DNA of 64,000 nucleotides. Source: Chloroflexota bacterium (lineage in GTDB: Bacteria > Chloroflexota > Dormibacteria > Dormibacterales > Dormibacteraceae). Positions within the stretch are counted from its first letter, which is position 1. Each line of letters opens with the position of its first letter. Both the position numbers and the translations under genes were made by a program. A model generated the notes under the pieces. That model was not told where the DNA came from, searched no databases, and saw only the letters and a list, made by a program, of their open reading frames with translations. This document shows positions 34,748-47,640 of the stretch, one piece after another. The DNA lies in the NCBI GenBank assembly GCA_005882115.1, contig VBEG01000021.1:118006-182005 (forward strand). Direction: 5' to 3'.

Positions 34748-35617
34748 ATGTCTGTTACTGACCACCGAGTTGGGGAGCTGGTCCGCCAGCGCCTGGACTC
34801 CCTGAGCCCCGCCGAGCGGCGCCTGGCTCGAGCGCTGCTTGCGTCGTATCCGATCGCGGGTCTGGAGAGCGTCGCCCGGTTTGCCGAGCGGGCCGGCGTG
34901 AGCCCGCCGACGGTGACACGTTTCATCGCGAAGCTCGGTTTCCGCGGCTATCCCGAGTTCCAGGAAAACCTCCGTGACGAGGTCCAGGCGCGGCTCAGCT
35001 CGCCACTCGAGCGCTATCGCGAAGAGCCGAAGCGGGAGTCGGCCGTGAAGACAGCACTCGACGTGGCGACCCACAACCTGAAGGCGACCATCGAGCTGCT
35101 CTCCGACCGCGACGTCGTCGAAACGGTCGAGCTCCTGGCCGACGTCCGCCGCCGCGTTTTGGTCCTCGGCGGCCGCGTCAGCGCTCCTCTCGCTCGCTAC
35201 CTCGCGGCGCAGCTTCACCTGCTGCGCCCCGGGATCGGGCTCGTGGACGCAGAGCGCAGCGCGCCCGCGCAGCAGCTGATCGATATGCGGAGGACGGACC
35301 TCCTGGTCGTCTTCGATTACCGGCGGTATCAGCCGGACACCATCGACTGCGCTCGCGTCGCCGCGGCGCGAGGTTGCGACGTGGTCCTGTTCACTGACCA
35401 GTGGCTGTCGCCAGCGTCGGCGTTCGCGCGTCAGGTGCTGGTCACGAGCGTCGAGACGGTCGGACCGTTCGACTCGCTGGTCGGGGCGATCGCCGTCGTG
35501 GAGGCGATCGTCGCGGCGGTGCTGGGCAAGCTCGGTGCGCGCGCCGAGGCGAGGATGCAGAACCTCGAGCGTTTGCGCGCCGGAGATGTTCTAGGCGGGG
35601 CCGAGACGGGGGGTTAG
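34748..35617 (+). CDS. RpiR-family transcriptional regulator (HTH + SIS)
   Basis: A 289-residue regulator. HTH_6 lies at about 5-80 (ESVARFAERAGVSPPTVTRFIAKLGFRGYPEFQ) and the SIS sugar-phosphate-binding domain at about 120-265 (VLVLGGRVSAPLARYLAAQL). RpiR proteins sense phosphosugars. Divergent from the PuuD-like gene, so it may control it and other genes of the region. The GTAA-TGTCTG-TTAC repeat at the start codon could be part of its operator. Confidence 0.88.
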   Translation: MSVTDHRVGELVRQRLDSLSPAERRLARALLASYPIAGLESVARFAERAGVSPPTVTRFIAKLGFRGYPEFQENLRDEVQARLSSPLERYREEPKRESAVKTALDVATHNLKATIELLSDRDVVETVELLADVRRRVLVLGGRVSAPLARYLAAQLHLLRPGIGLVDAERSAPAQQLIDMRRTDLLVVFDYRRYQPDTIDCARVAAARGCDVVLFTDQWLSPASAFARQVLVTSVETVGPFDSLVGAIAVVEAIVAAVLGKLGARAEARMQNLERLRAGDVLGGAETGG

Positions 35618-35949
35618 CGAACCAGGCTTGGTTCGGGAGCCCGCTCCTCGATCAGCGGCGCCAGAGCCGCGGCGACGACCACAGCAGCGTGCGTGAGGGC
35701 AGCGAGCAGCCAGCCGACGAGGCTGTCGAGCCGCCTCTGTATGAGGACGACCCCGATGGTGGCGAAGATGAGCGTCACCAGCAGCCGCGAACCCACCGCC
35801 ACGAAGCCGTGGCCTAGGCCGTACGCCGATGGGAGCGGGCGGTCGCCTACCGCCTGGACCGACAGAACGGTGAGCAGCATGAACGTGAAGGTCACGACCC
35901 ATGCGAGCCAGGCCACCGGGGTCGACACGTTTCGCGAGGTCGGTGGCAC
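35614..35949 (-). CDS. Small membrane protein, resembles N-terminus of a sensor kinase
   Basis: A 111-residue protein with three TM segments (about 9-29, 44-64 and 75-97). The pattern SRLLVTLIFATIGVVLIQRRLDSLVGWLLAAL resembles the membrane part of GAF/histidine-kinase sensors (…RRP.NPIGWLL), but the gene stops there, so it may be a truncated relic or a stand-alone protein. GTG 35949 has TAAGAT 7 nt upstream (leaderless). Its 3' end overlaps the RpiR gene by 4 bp. Confidence 0.5.
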   Translation of the reverse strand: MPPTSRNVSTPVAWLAWVVTFTFMLLTVLSVQAVGDRPLPSAYGLGHGFVAVGSRLLVTLIFATIGVVLIQRRLDSLVGWLLAALTHAAVVVAAALAPLIEERAPEPSLVR

Positions 35950-35956
35950 CGGGGCG

Positions 35957-35962
35957 ATCTTA
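35957..35962 (-). promoter_or_regulatory. -10 box (leaderless) of the small membrane protein gene
   Basis: TAAGAT ends 7 nt before GTG 35949. A -35 is weak. Confidence 0.4.
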
Positions 35963-36008
35963 GTCCGCGCCCAACGTGCGCGCGGAACGCATCTGAAGAG
36001 TCGGGAGG

Positions 36009-36931
36009 TTAAGCCTCTACCCGGTGCAAATAGCGCTCCGGTTGCTTTTCGAACTCGGCGAGGCAGCCCGCCGAGCAAAACCAGTACGTCGTGTCTTCTG
36101 CAACGACCCTGTAGGTGCTCGTGAGCGGATCGACCGTCATGCCGCAAACGGGATCGGTGACGAACGTGACGGGCGAGATCTCGACACCGGCAGGCTTCGT
36201 GCCGCGCTTGCGGCGCGCCGCGACCACCTCGGCGAGGACGAGCAGCGCGATCTCCTCCTGCGTTCCACCTCGCACCTTGCCCGCGGGGGTGCGCACCCTC
36301 GCGAGAGTGTGCTCGTCCAGGCCGCGCCGCAGCAATTCCTCCCTGACCGCCGCTGCGCGCCGGGTGCTGGCGATGAGACTCACATCGACGTTCGGGTAGG
36401 CGAGCGCCGCCTCGAGGGCGTCTTCGTCGAAGTGGCCCATCGTCGCCACCACCGCGTGTGCGTCGCCCGTCGAGATCTCGAGTGTCGCCAGGTCGGCCTG
36501 GCTCACGGCGCGCGACCGAAATCCGGTGAGCTCGGCGAGTTTGACGAGCGTGCTCGCAGCCGGGCTGTCTCCGAAAACCACGAGCAGGGGCTTGGGCAAT
36601 CGCGGCTCAATGAAGATATCGAGCGAGCCGCCACTGGGGCACGTGGTGGCAATCATCAGCTCTCCACGCTTGCGCGTCTGTTTCACCTCGTCGCCTCCCA
36701 CGATGTGGATCAGCTGCGGAGAGCCTTCGGCCAGCGTCCGCAGGGCCTCGCGGCGCACGACGGGCTCCGAGCAGCTGCCGCCGATCCACCCTCGCAGGCG
36801 GCCGTCGGCGGTGATCACGGCCTTGTCGCCGGGATGCGCGGAGGTCGGCGCCTCGCAGCGCACGACCGTAGCAAGCGCGCACGCGGTGCCCGCGGCCTCG
36901 TACTCCTTCAGCAGATCGAATACGTCGTCAG

Positions 36932-36935
<4 letters not shown>
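36009..36935 (-). CDS. XdhC/CoxF-type molybdenum-enzyme maturation factor fused to a YHS domain, apparent ATA start
   Basis: A 308-residue protein downstream of coxL. Residues 1-95 form the XdhC/CoxI N-terminal domain (VFDLLKEYEAAGTACALATVVRCEAPTSAHPG, GWIGGSC), residues about 110-240 the Rossmann XdhC C-terminal domain (LLVVFGDSPAASTLVKLAELTGF), and residues 255-305 a YHS metal-binding domain (DPVCGMTVD, YWFCSAGC). XdhC proteins insert sulfurated molybdenum cofactor into enzymes such as CO dehydrogenase. The conserved N-terminus extends 24 residues above the first GTG (36863) and no ATG, GTG or TTG is in frame there. An ATA at 36935 overlaps the coxL stop (ATAG) with GGGAGGAG 7 nt upstream, which I take as the start. 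Confidence 0.75.
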
Positions 36936-40593
<3,658 letters not shown>

Positions 40594-40675
40594 GCATTCC
40601 CTCCCAGCAAAAACAGCGGCCTAGACCGCGCTCGTAATAACACCGGCAGCCTGCCGTGTCAAACAAGCGTCCGAG

Positions 40676-40681
40676 TACGAT
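40676..40681 (+). promoter_or_regulatory. -10 box (leaderless) of the aminotransferase operon
   Basis: TACGAT ends 6 nt before GTG 40688. A weak TGCCGT -35 is at 40652-40657 with 18-bp spacing. Confidence 0.5.
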
Positions 40682-40687
40682 TCGAAC

Positions 40688-42022
40688 GTGGTGACCGAGG
40701 CCGTCAAGGCGCTCAGCGCGGAGGAGATCGCCGAGCTCTGCGTCCGGCACACGCTGTACGACTGGGGGGCGCAGACCGACCTCAAGCCGCTCCCAGTGGT
40801 GAGCGCGAAGGGAATCTACTTTCACACCGCCGACGGTCGCCGGTTCATGGACTTCAACAGCCAGCTGATGTGCGTCAACGCCGGTCACGGCGACCGCCGC
40901 ATCATCGAGGCGATCCAGCGGCAGGCCGAGCAGCTGCCATACATCAGCCCGTTCATGGCCCATGAGGCGCGGGCGCGGCTGGGTGCCAAGCTCGCCTCGC
41001 TGCTGCCTGGCGACATCGACAAGGTCTTCTTCACGCTGGCGGGCGCCGACGCCAACGAGAACGCGATCAAGATGGCGCGCGCGGTCACCGGGCGGCCGAA
41101 GATCCTCGCTCGCTACCGCTCCTATCACGGCTCGACGGGTTCGGCCATGCAGGCTACCGGGGACCCGCGGCGATGGCCGAATGAGGGACCCGTCGGCGGC
41201 GTCGTCCACGTGCTGGACCCATATCACGGCATCCAGCGCGGATGGGACACGGTCGAGGAGTCGCTGGCCGACCTCGAGGAAACGATCCAGCTCGAGGGGC
41301 CGTCGACGATCGCCGCTTTCTTGCTGGAACCAATTTCCGGCACGAACGGGATCCTCGTCCCACCCGACGGATATCTCCAGGGAGTACGCGCCTTGTGCGA
41401 CCGATACGGAATCCTGATGATCTGCGACGAGGTGATGACGGGGTTCGGCCGCACCGGACGGTGGTTCGCGGTCGAGCACTGGGGCGTCGTGCCGGACCTG
41501 ATCACCCTCGCCAAGGGCCTCACATCCAGCTACGTGCCGCTGGGCGCGGTGGGCATGCGGCCGCACGTCGCGGCCTACTTCGATGACCATGCCTTCTACG
41601 GTGGCCTCACGTACAACAGCCATCCGCTGGCTTGCGCGGCGGCGCTCGGTGCGATCCAGGCCTACGAAGAAGACGATATGGTCGGCAACTCGCGTCGGAT
41701 GGGCGAGGTGCTCTCGCGACATCACAGGAAGCTTCGCGAGCGCCATCCATGCGTGGGCGCGACGCGATCGATCGGGCTGTTCGGATGTCTCGAGCTGGTG
41801 CGCGACCGCCAGACACTGGAGCCGCTCGCGCCGTTCAATGGAACGTCGCCAGAGATGAAGGCGGTGACGTCCGCTCTTCTCGAGGGCGGCATGCACACAT
41901 TTGTGCGCTGGAACACGATAATGACCAATCCGCCGCTCTGCATCACCGAGGAGCAGCTCGACGAGGGCTTCGAGATCCTCGACTCCGCCCTTGAAATCGG
42001 CGACCGAGCAGTCCGCGATTAG
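40688..42022 (+). CDS. Class III aminotransferase (taurine/beta-alanine type)
   Basis: A 444-residue class III aminotransferase. The cofactor pocket has FTLAGADANENAIKMARAVTG and YRSYHGSTGSAMQATGDPRRW, the PLP Asp is in CDEVMTGFGRTG, and Lys276 is in TLAKGLTSSYVPLG. This sequence pattern is close to taurine-pyruvate and beta-alanine aminotransferases. GTG 40688 has a leaderless -10. It heads a three-gene operon with an acyl-CoA-ligase-like and a cysteine-hydrolase gene, divergent from coxMSL. Confidence 0.88.
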   Translation: MVTEAVKALSAEEIAELCVRHTLYDWGAQTDLKPLPVVSAKGIYFHTADGRRFMDFNSQLMCVNAGHGDRRIIEAIQRQAEQLPYISPFMAHEARARLGAKLASLLPGDIDKVFFTLAGADANENAIKMARAVTGRPKILARYRSYHGSTGSAMQATGDPRRWPNEGPVGGVVHVLDPYHGIQRGWDTVEESLADLEETIQLEGPSTIAAFLLEPISGTNGILVPPDGYLQGVRALCDRYGILMICDEVMTGFGRTGRWFAVEHWGVVPDLITLAKGLTSSYVPLGAVGMRPHVAAYFDDHAFYGGLTYNSHPLACAAALGAIQAYEEDDMVGNSRRMGEVLSRHHRKLRERHPCVGATRSIGLFGCLELVRDRQTLEPLAPFNGTSPEMKAVTSALLEGGMHTFVRWNTIMTNPPLCITEEQLDEGFEILDSALEIGDRAVRD

Positions 42023-43222
42023 CACGGACGAGATTCGCGACCAGCAGCTGAAGAAGCTACGCGCGGGCCTGACCGCCGTTCTCACGGGAAATCAGTTCTG
42101 GCGGGATCGCCTTGACAGCGTGGATGGTTGGGACGATTTCAAGCGCCTGCCGTTGACCTCGAAATCAGAGCTTCTTGCCGACCAAGCGTCCCACCCACCG
42201 TTTGGCACGAATCTCACATACTCGGTGGATCGCTACGTGCGTTTGCACCAGACGTCAGGCTCGAGCGGAGAGCTTCCCCTGCGCTGGCTCGACACGGCGG
42301 AGTCCTGGGACTGGTGGCTGCGCATCTGGGCAGAGCACGTCTATCGCGCCGCGTCAGTCACGCCCGCCGACCGCCTGTTCCTCGCGTTCTCGTTTGGCCC
42401 TTTCATCGGTTTCTGGTCGGCGTTCGGTGGAGCGGAAAGGCTTGGCGCCCTATGCATTTCAGGCGGCGCGATGACGAGCGAGCAGCGGGTGCGGAGCATC
42501 CTGGATCTCGGAGCCACCGTGCTGCTGTCAACGCCGACGTACGCGCTGCGCCTGGCGGACGTGGCTCGCGGGATGGGCGTCGACCTGGCCGAGTCATCGG
42601 TGCGGGTCACGATTCACGCAGGTGAGGCGGGCGCCTCGATTCCGGCGACCAGGGACGCGATCGAGGCGGCGTGGTCTGCCTCTTCTTTCGACCACACAGG
42701 GATGACGGAGCTGGGACCGACGGGGTTCAGCTGCTCCGCGCGCGACGGAGTCCATTTGATCGAGTCCGAGTTCATCTTCGAGGTGACCGACGACGGCGAG
42801 CTGGTCGCCACGAACCTGGGTCGTTGGGGCATGCCTCTGATCCGGTATCGGACCGGCGATCGCGTGATCGTTTCGCGCGAGCCGTGTCCGTGCGGCAGCC
42901 CCTTCATGAAGATCGTCGGCGGAATCCAGGGTCGGGTCGACGATATGTTTACGGTGCGCGGTGTGAACCTCTATCCGTCGCAGGTCGAGGACATCGTCCG
43001 GCGCCACCCCGGGGTGGCCGAGTTCGTCATCGAGCACCGCCGCGAGCGGCGCATGGACGAGGTGGCGTTGCTCGTGGAGACGTCGGCCGCCTCCTTCTCG
43101 GCCGAACGTCTCGAGGCGGACCTTCGCCAGGCGCTCGGCGTACGCCTGGACTGCCGGGTGGTTCCGTCCGGCACACTGCCGCGCTCGGAGCTCAAGTCGC
43201 GGCGCATCGTCCACCTCGGGGA

Positions 43223-43226
<4 letters not shown>
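41991..43226 (+). CDS. Phenylacetate-CoA-ligase-like adenylate-forming enzyme
   Basis: A 411-residue ANL-superfamily protein of the PaaK group. The P-loop is HQTSGSSGELPLRW (85-98), the adenylate region is HTGMTELGPTGFSC, RYRTGDRV follows, and the C-terminal hinge region is FTVRGVNLYPSQVEDIV. It activates a carboxylate with ATP, usually to a CoA thioester. TTG 41991 overlaps the aminotransferase gene by 32 bp, which is longer than the usual 4 bp, so a later start is possible. The substrate may be the acid formed by the aminotransferase. Confidence 0.85.
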
Positions 43227-43902
<676 letters not shown>

Positions 43903-43906
<4 letters not shown>

Positions 43907-44358
43907 CGGCGTTCATTAGCCCGCACGACCTCGGTCAGTAAACGCAACAGCTCGTCGCGTTGCCGGGCGTCCAGCGGACCAACCAAACGCGCGGTCATGG
44001 CGTGCGTGCGGGGGATCAGCTGCTGCACCGCATGCAGCCCTTTGGTCGTGAGCGTGATCGTCTTGCGCCGGCCGTCGCGGGTGTCGCGCTCCGTGCCGAT
44101 CAGGCCGCGCGCGCTGAGCCGAGCGACGACCTCGGCCATCGTCGAGCGATCCAGCGAGATGCGCAGGCCGAGGGTGCGCTGGTCGAGGTTCGGCTCGCCG
44201 TACAGCGCGTTGAGGGCCGCGAACTGCGGGGAGGTGATGGTGTGCGAGACCTCTTCGTCCCACAGGAGATTCATCGCCTGCACGGCGCGGCGCAGGAGGT
44301 GACCGGGATGGGTCATCAGGTCTTCGGGCTGCTGCCCGTCAGGCGGCGGTTTCGTCAC
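43903..44358 (-). CDS. MarR-family regulator at the end of the Liv operon
   Basis: A 151-residue winged-helix regulator. The core is ITSPQFAALNALYGEPNLDQRTLGLRISLDRSTMAEVVARLSARGLI and the wing is RDTRDGRRKTITLTTKG. GTG 44358 overlaps livM by 20 bp and has GGAGG 7 nt upstream; ATG 44316 is an alternative that removes 14 residues. It probably controls the transporter and perhaps pcaHG. Confidence 0.82.
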
Positions 44359-45337
44359 GCCTCGCCTCCACCACCCGGTAACCGACAGGCAGAAGGCGCA
44401 GTCCCAGGCGCTCCTCGATCGTGCCCCATAGGCCGCGCGGCAGAGCCAGGGCGAAGAGCGCCGCGGTGGCGCCAAGCCCGACCAGGTACCAGGGACCGCC
44501 CTGGGTGAAAGTGGTCTGGATCGCGAACAAGAGGATCGCGCCCAGGATCGGTCCTTCGAACGTACCCAGACCTCCGACCAGGACCATGAAGATCATGTAC
44601 GCGGACCACTGCACGCTGAAGACCGAGCTGGGCTCGATGAAAAGCGTGTTGGCGACCACCAGGACGCCCGCCGCGCCGCAGCCGAACCCCGCGAGCACGA
44701 ACAGCAGCCGCTTGCGAGCCGCGACGCGCACGCCGAGCGATCGCGCCGCGTCTTCATCGTCGCGGATCGCCTGAAGCGAGGCGCCGAGGGGGGAGCGGAG
44801 CAGGAAGAAGAGCGCGGCAAGAAAGATCACCGTGAAGGCGAGCGCGAGCCAGAAGGTGTACGCCTGGCGAAAGTTCGGTTCGTACTGGTTCAGCTGGATC
44901 AGAGAGATGCCGGTGCCGGCACCGAGGTTCTGGTCGAGGCGCACGAGGATGGAGATGACCTCGGCGATCACCCACATGCCGATCGCGAACTGGGCGGCGC
45001 GAAGGCGCAATGCGAAAAGTGAGATGGGGACCGAGATCGCCCCCGCGAGCAGGGTGGCGAGCAGCATCGCGACGTAAGGCGAGACGCCCTGAGCCGCAAA
45101 GAAGACCGTGCCATACGCGCCGATCCCGATGAACGCCTGCTGGCCAACCGACAGCAGACCGCCGTAGCCGGCGAGGGCGTTCCACATGACCGCGAGCAAA
45201 ACGAGGATCAAAAGCGTCGTTAGCTTCTGCACCACGTCGGACTCGAAAACCAACGGCACCCCCGCGAGCACGAGCGCGGCTACGAGGGTCCCTGCCGTGA
45301 ACAGCTTGGAGGTGCGGGTCCAGCGCTGGACTCTCAC
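44339..45337 (-). CDS. livM: Branched-chain-type ABC importer, second permease
   Basis: A 332-residue LivM-type permease with 8-9 TM helices. The family signature NALAGYGGLLSVGQQAFIGIGAYGTV and the cytoplasmic coupling region RSPLGASLQAIRDDEDAARSLGV are present. GTG 45337 overlaps the livH stop (GTGA). Liv-type systems in soil bacteria often import aromatic acids or amides rather than leucine. Confidence 0.9.
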   Translation of the reverse strand: MRVQRWTRTSKLFTAGTLVAALVLAGVPLVFESDVVQKLTTLLILVLLAVMWNALAGYGGLLSVGQQAFIGIGAYGTVFFAAQGVSPYVAMLLATLLAGAISVPISLFALRLRAAQFAIGMWVIAEVISILVRLDQNLGAGTGISLIQLNQYEPNFRQAYTFWLALAFTVIFLAALFFLLRSPLGASLQAIRDDEDAARSLGVRVAARKRLLFVLAGFGCGAAGVLVVANTLFIEPSSVFSVQWSAYMIFMVLVGGLGTFEGPILGAILLFAIQTTFTQGGPWYLVGLGATAALFALALPRGLWGTIEERLGLRLLPVGYRVVEARRDETAA

Positions 45338-46209
45338 GCCGTCCTCAGCACCAGGCGCCCACCGCCGAAGCGGACGATCAATACCGCCAGAAAGAGCAGA
45401 TGGCCGGCCATCACCGCAAACTGCGGATGGATCTGCGCGCCGACGGTCTGGGCCACGCCCAGCGCGATGCCGCCGAGCAGGGTCCCCCACAGCGATCCCA
45501 TGCCGCCGATCACCACCGCTTCGAAGGCGAAGATCAGCTGCGTTGGCCCGCTGACTGGGTCGAAAACCGAACGGATGCCTAGGAACAAGCCGCCGAGCGC
45601 GGCGATCCCCACTGCAATCGCGGTGGCGCGCGCATAGACGCTCCGGCTGTCTATCCCCGCGAGCTCGGCGGCGTCGGCATCCTCAGCCGTGGCGCGCATG
45701 ATCCAGCCGGCGCGAGTCTTGGACAGGAACAGCTGCAGAGCAGCGAACAGCAGGACCGCAACGACCAGCACGAGCAGGCCTAGGGCGGAAACGGACAGGC
45801 CACTCGTTACCTGCCAGCTCGCGGTCGTGACCGATCCCGCGCTGCCTCCGAGTGAGCGCACGTCCGGCGAGAAGACGAGCTGCAACAGGTTCTGGATCAC
45901 GATCGACAGCCCAAACGTGGCGAGCAGCGGCGTCAGGATCCCCGACTTCAGGCTCCGCTCGAGCACAGTCAGCTGGAGGACGTAGCCGAGCAGCACCATC
46001 ACCGGCAGCGCGACGGCGAAGGCGACAAACGCCGGGACGCCTGTGCGTTCGACGATGACATAGACGATGTACGCGCCGAGGACGGCGACATCGCCATGCG
46101 CGAGGTTGATGATCCGCATGACGCCGAACATGATCGAGAGGCCGCACGCGAGCACCGCGTAGAACGCGCCGAGGAAAACACCCTGCAGAACGGCGTTGGC
46201 GACGGTCAC
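45334..46209 (-). CDS. livH: Branched-chain-type ABC importer, first permease
   Basis: A 291-residue LivH-type permease. The N-terminus GVFLGAFYAVLACGLSIMFGVMRIINLAHGD and the EAA-like loop RAGWIMRATAEDADAAELAGID are diagnostic. GTG 46209 overlaps the livF stop (GTGA). Together with LivM it forms the membrane channel. Confidence 0.92.
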   Translation of the reverse strand: MTVANAVLQGVFLGAFYAVLACGLSIMFGVMRIINLAHGDVAVLGAYIVYVIVERTGVPAFVAFAVALPVMVLLGYVLQLTVLERSLKSGILTPLLATFGLSIVIQNLLQLVFSPDVRSLGGSAGSVTTASWQVTSGLSVSALGLLVLVVAVLLFAALQLFLSKTRAGWIMRATAEDADAAELAGIDSRSVYARATAIAVGIAALGGLFLGIRSVFDPVSGPTQLIFAFEAVVIGGMGSLWGTLLGGIALGVAQTVGAQIHPQFAVMAGHLLFLAVLIVRFGGGRLVLRTA

Positions 46210-46913
46210 GCGGGTCGCCGCAATCCGAAGTAGGCGCTGACAACGCGATCGCGGTCGAGCGAGGCCGCTTCGCCCTGGAGCACCACGCGTCCCTCGAGCA
46301 TGCAGACCACGCGTCCTGCCACCTGCAGCGCGCGCGTCAGGTCTTGCTCGACCAGCAGCACGGTCGCGCCCTCGCCGATCACGTCGCCCAACGAGCGATA
46401 CACCGCATCAACTACGACGGGAGCAAGGCCTAGGGAGACCTCGTCGAGAAGGAGCAGGCGCGGGTTGCTCATCAACGCGCGGCCGATGGCGACGGCCTGC
46501 TGCTCACCACCGGACAGCGTGGCCGCCGGCATGTGCCGGCGAGGCTTGAGCAGCGGAAACACGTCCAGCACGGTGTCCACGTTCCAGCGGCCGCGGCGAC
46601 GTGCGGACGCCACCCGAAGGTTCTCCTCGACTGTCAGGCTCGGAAACAGCCGCCGACCCTCCGACACCAGCGCGATGCCGAGCTCGACGCGACGGTGCGC
46701 GGGCATGTGCGTGATATCGGCACCGGCAAACCAAACTCGTCCGGTTGCCGGCCTGTGCGCCCCGGCGATCGCTCGGAGCAGCGTCGTCTTGCCCGCGCCG
46801 TTGGCGCCGATCAGCGCAAGCGTCTCCCCCTGCGCGATGTCGAACGAGACGCCCCGCACGGCCTGCAGCAGCCCGTAGCGGCAGTCGAGCGCCTCGACCT
46901 GGAGCAGGGTCAC
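46206..46913 (-). CDS. livF: Branched-chain-type ABC importer ATPase (LivF)
   Basis: A 235-residue ABC ATPase. Walker A is GANGAGKTTLL, the signature LSGGEQQAVAIGRAL, Walker B LLLLDEVSLGL, and the H-loop region VLLVEQDL. The LivF-type gap SEGRRLFPSLTVEENL is present. GTG 46913 overlaps the livG stop (GTGA). Most open sequence above this start is a shadow of livG. Confidence 0.92.
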   Translation of the reverse strand: MTLLQVEALDCRYGLLQAVRGVSFDIAQGETLALIGANGAGKTTLLRAIAGAHRPATGRVWFAGADITHMPAHRRVELGIALVSEGRRLFPSLTVEENLRVASARRRGRWNVDTVLDVFPLLKPRRHMPAATLSGGEQQAVAIGRALMSNPRLLLLDEVSLGLAPVVVDAVYRSLGDVIGEGATVLLVEQDLTRALQVAGRVVCMLEGRVVLQGEAASLDRDRVVSAYFGLRRPA

Positions 46914-47638
46914 CGCTTGCCGCCACCCAGGTATGCGTCGATGACCGCAGCCTGCGAGACGACCGCCTGAGGTTCCCCTTCGGCGATGATGCGGCCGGCG
47001 TCCATGCACACGAGTCGGTTCACGACCTGCAGCAGCACGTGGACGATATGCTCGATCCACAGCACCGCGATACCTCGGTCGCGCAGACCGGCGACTGTTT
47101 GCACCAGCTCGGTCGACTCGGCATCTGTCAACCCACCACCGATCTCGTCGAGCAGCAGGACGGCGGGCTCGACGGCGAGGGCGCGGGCGAGCTCGAGGCG
47201 CTTGCGCTGAAGCAGCCCGAGGCCTTCGGCGCGACGGTTCGCGACATGTCCGAGGGCGCATTGGTCGAGCACCTGGAGACAGAGGTTGTACGCATCCGTG
47301 CCGCGGCGTTTCCCACCGGCCGTCGCCCCGACGAGCACGTTCTCGAACACGGTCATACCGACAAATGGGCGCGGCACCTGGTGGGTGCGGGCGATGCCCA
47401 GCTTGCACCGCTCGGCGGCGCCCTTCGAGGTGACGTCGCGGCCGTCATAGACCACGCTGCCCGCGTCAGCCAGCAGGGCGCCGGAAAGTACGCTCAGCAG
47501 CGTCGTCTTGCCCGCGCCGTTGGGCCCGACGATGCCGACGACCTCGCCTTTGTGCAAAGCAAGGTGGACACCATCGAGCACCGTCAGGGCGCCAAACCGC
47601 TTCCGGACGTCGACCGCGGCGAGGACCGCCGCCTCCAT
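46910..47638 (-). CDS. livG: Branched-chain-type ABC importer ATPase (LivG)
   Basis: A 242-residue ABC ATPase. Walker A is GPNGAGKTTLLSVLSG, the LivG-type region GIARTHQVPRPFVGMTVFENV follows, Walker B is VLLLDEIGGGL. The C-loop is GLLQRKRLELARALA, with QRKR where LSxGQ is usual, as is common in LivG. ATG 47638 begins 2 nt after the livK stop. Confidence 0.92.
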   Translation of the reverse strand: MEAAVLAAVDVRKRFGALTVLDGVHLALHKGEVVGIVGPNGAGKTTLLSVLSGALLADAGSVVYDGRDVTSKGAAERCKLGIARTHQVPRPFVGMTVFENVLVGATAGGKRRGTDAYNLCLQVLDQCALGHVANRRAEGLGLLQRKRLELARALAVEPAVLLLDEIGGGLTDAESTELVQTVAGLRDRGIAVLWIEHIVHVLLQVVNRLVCMDAGRIIAEGEPQAVVSQAAVIDAYLGGGKR

Positions 47639-47640
47639 TG

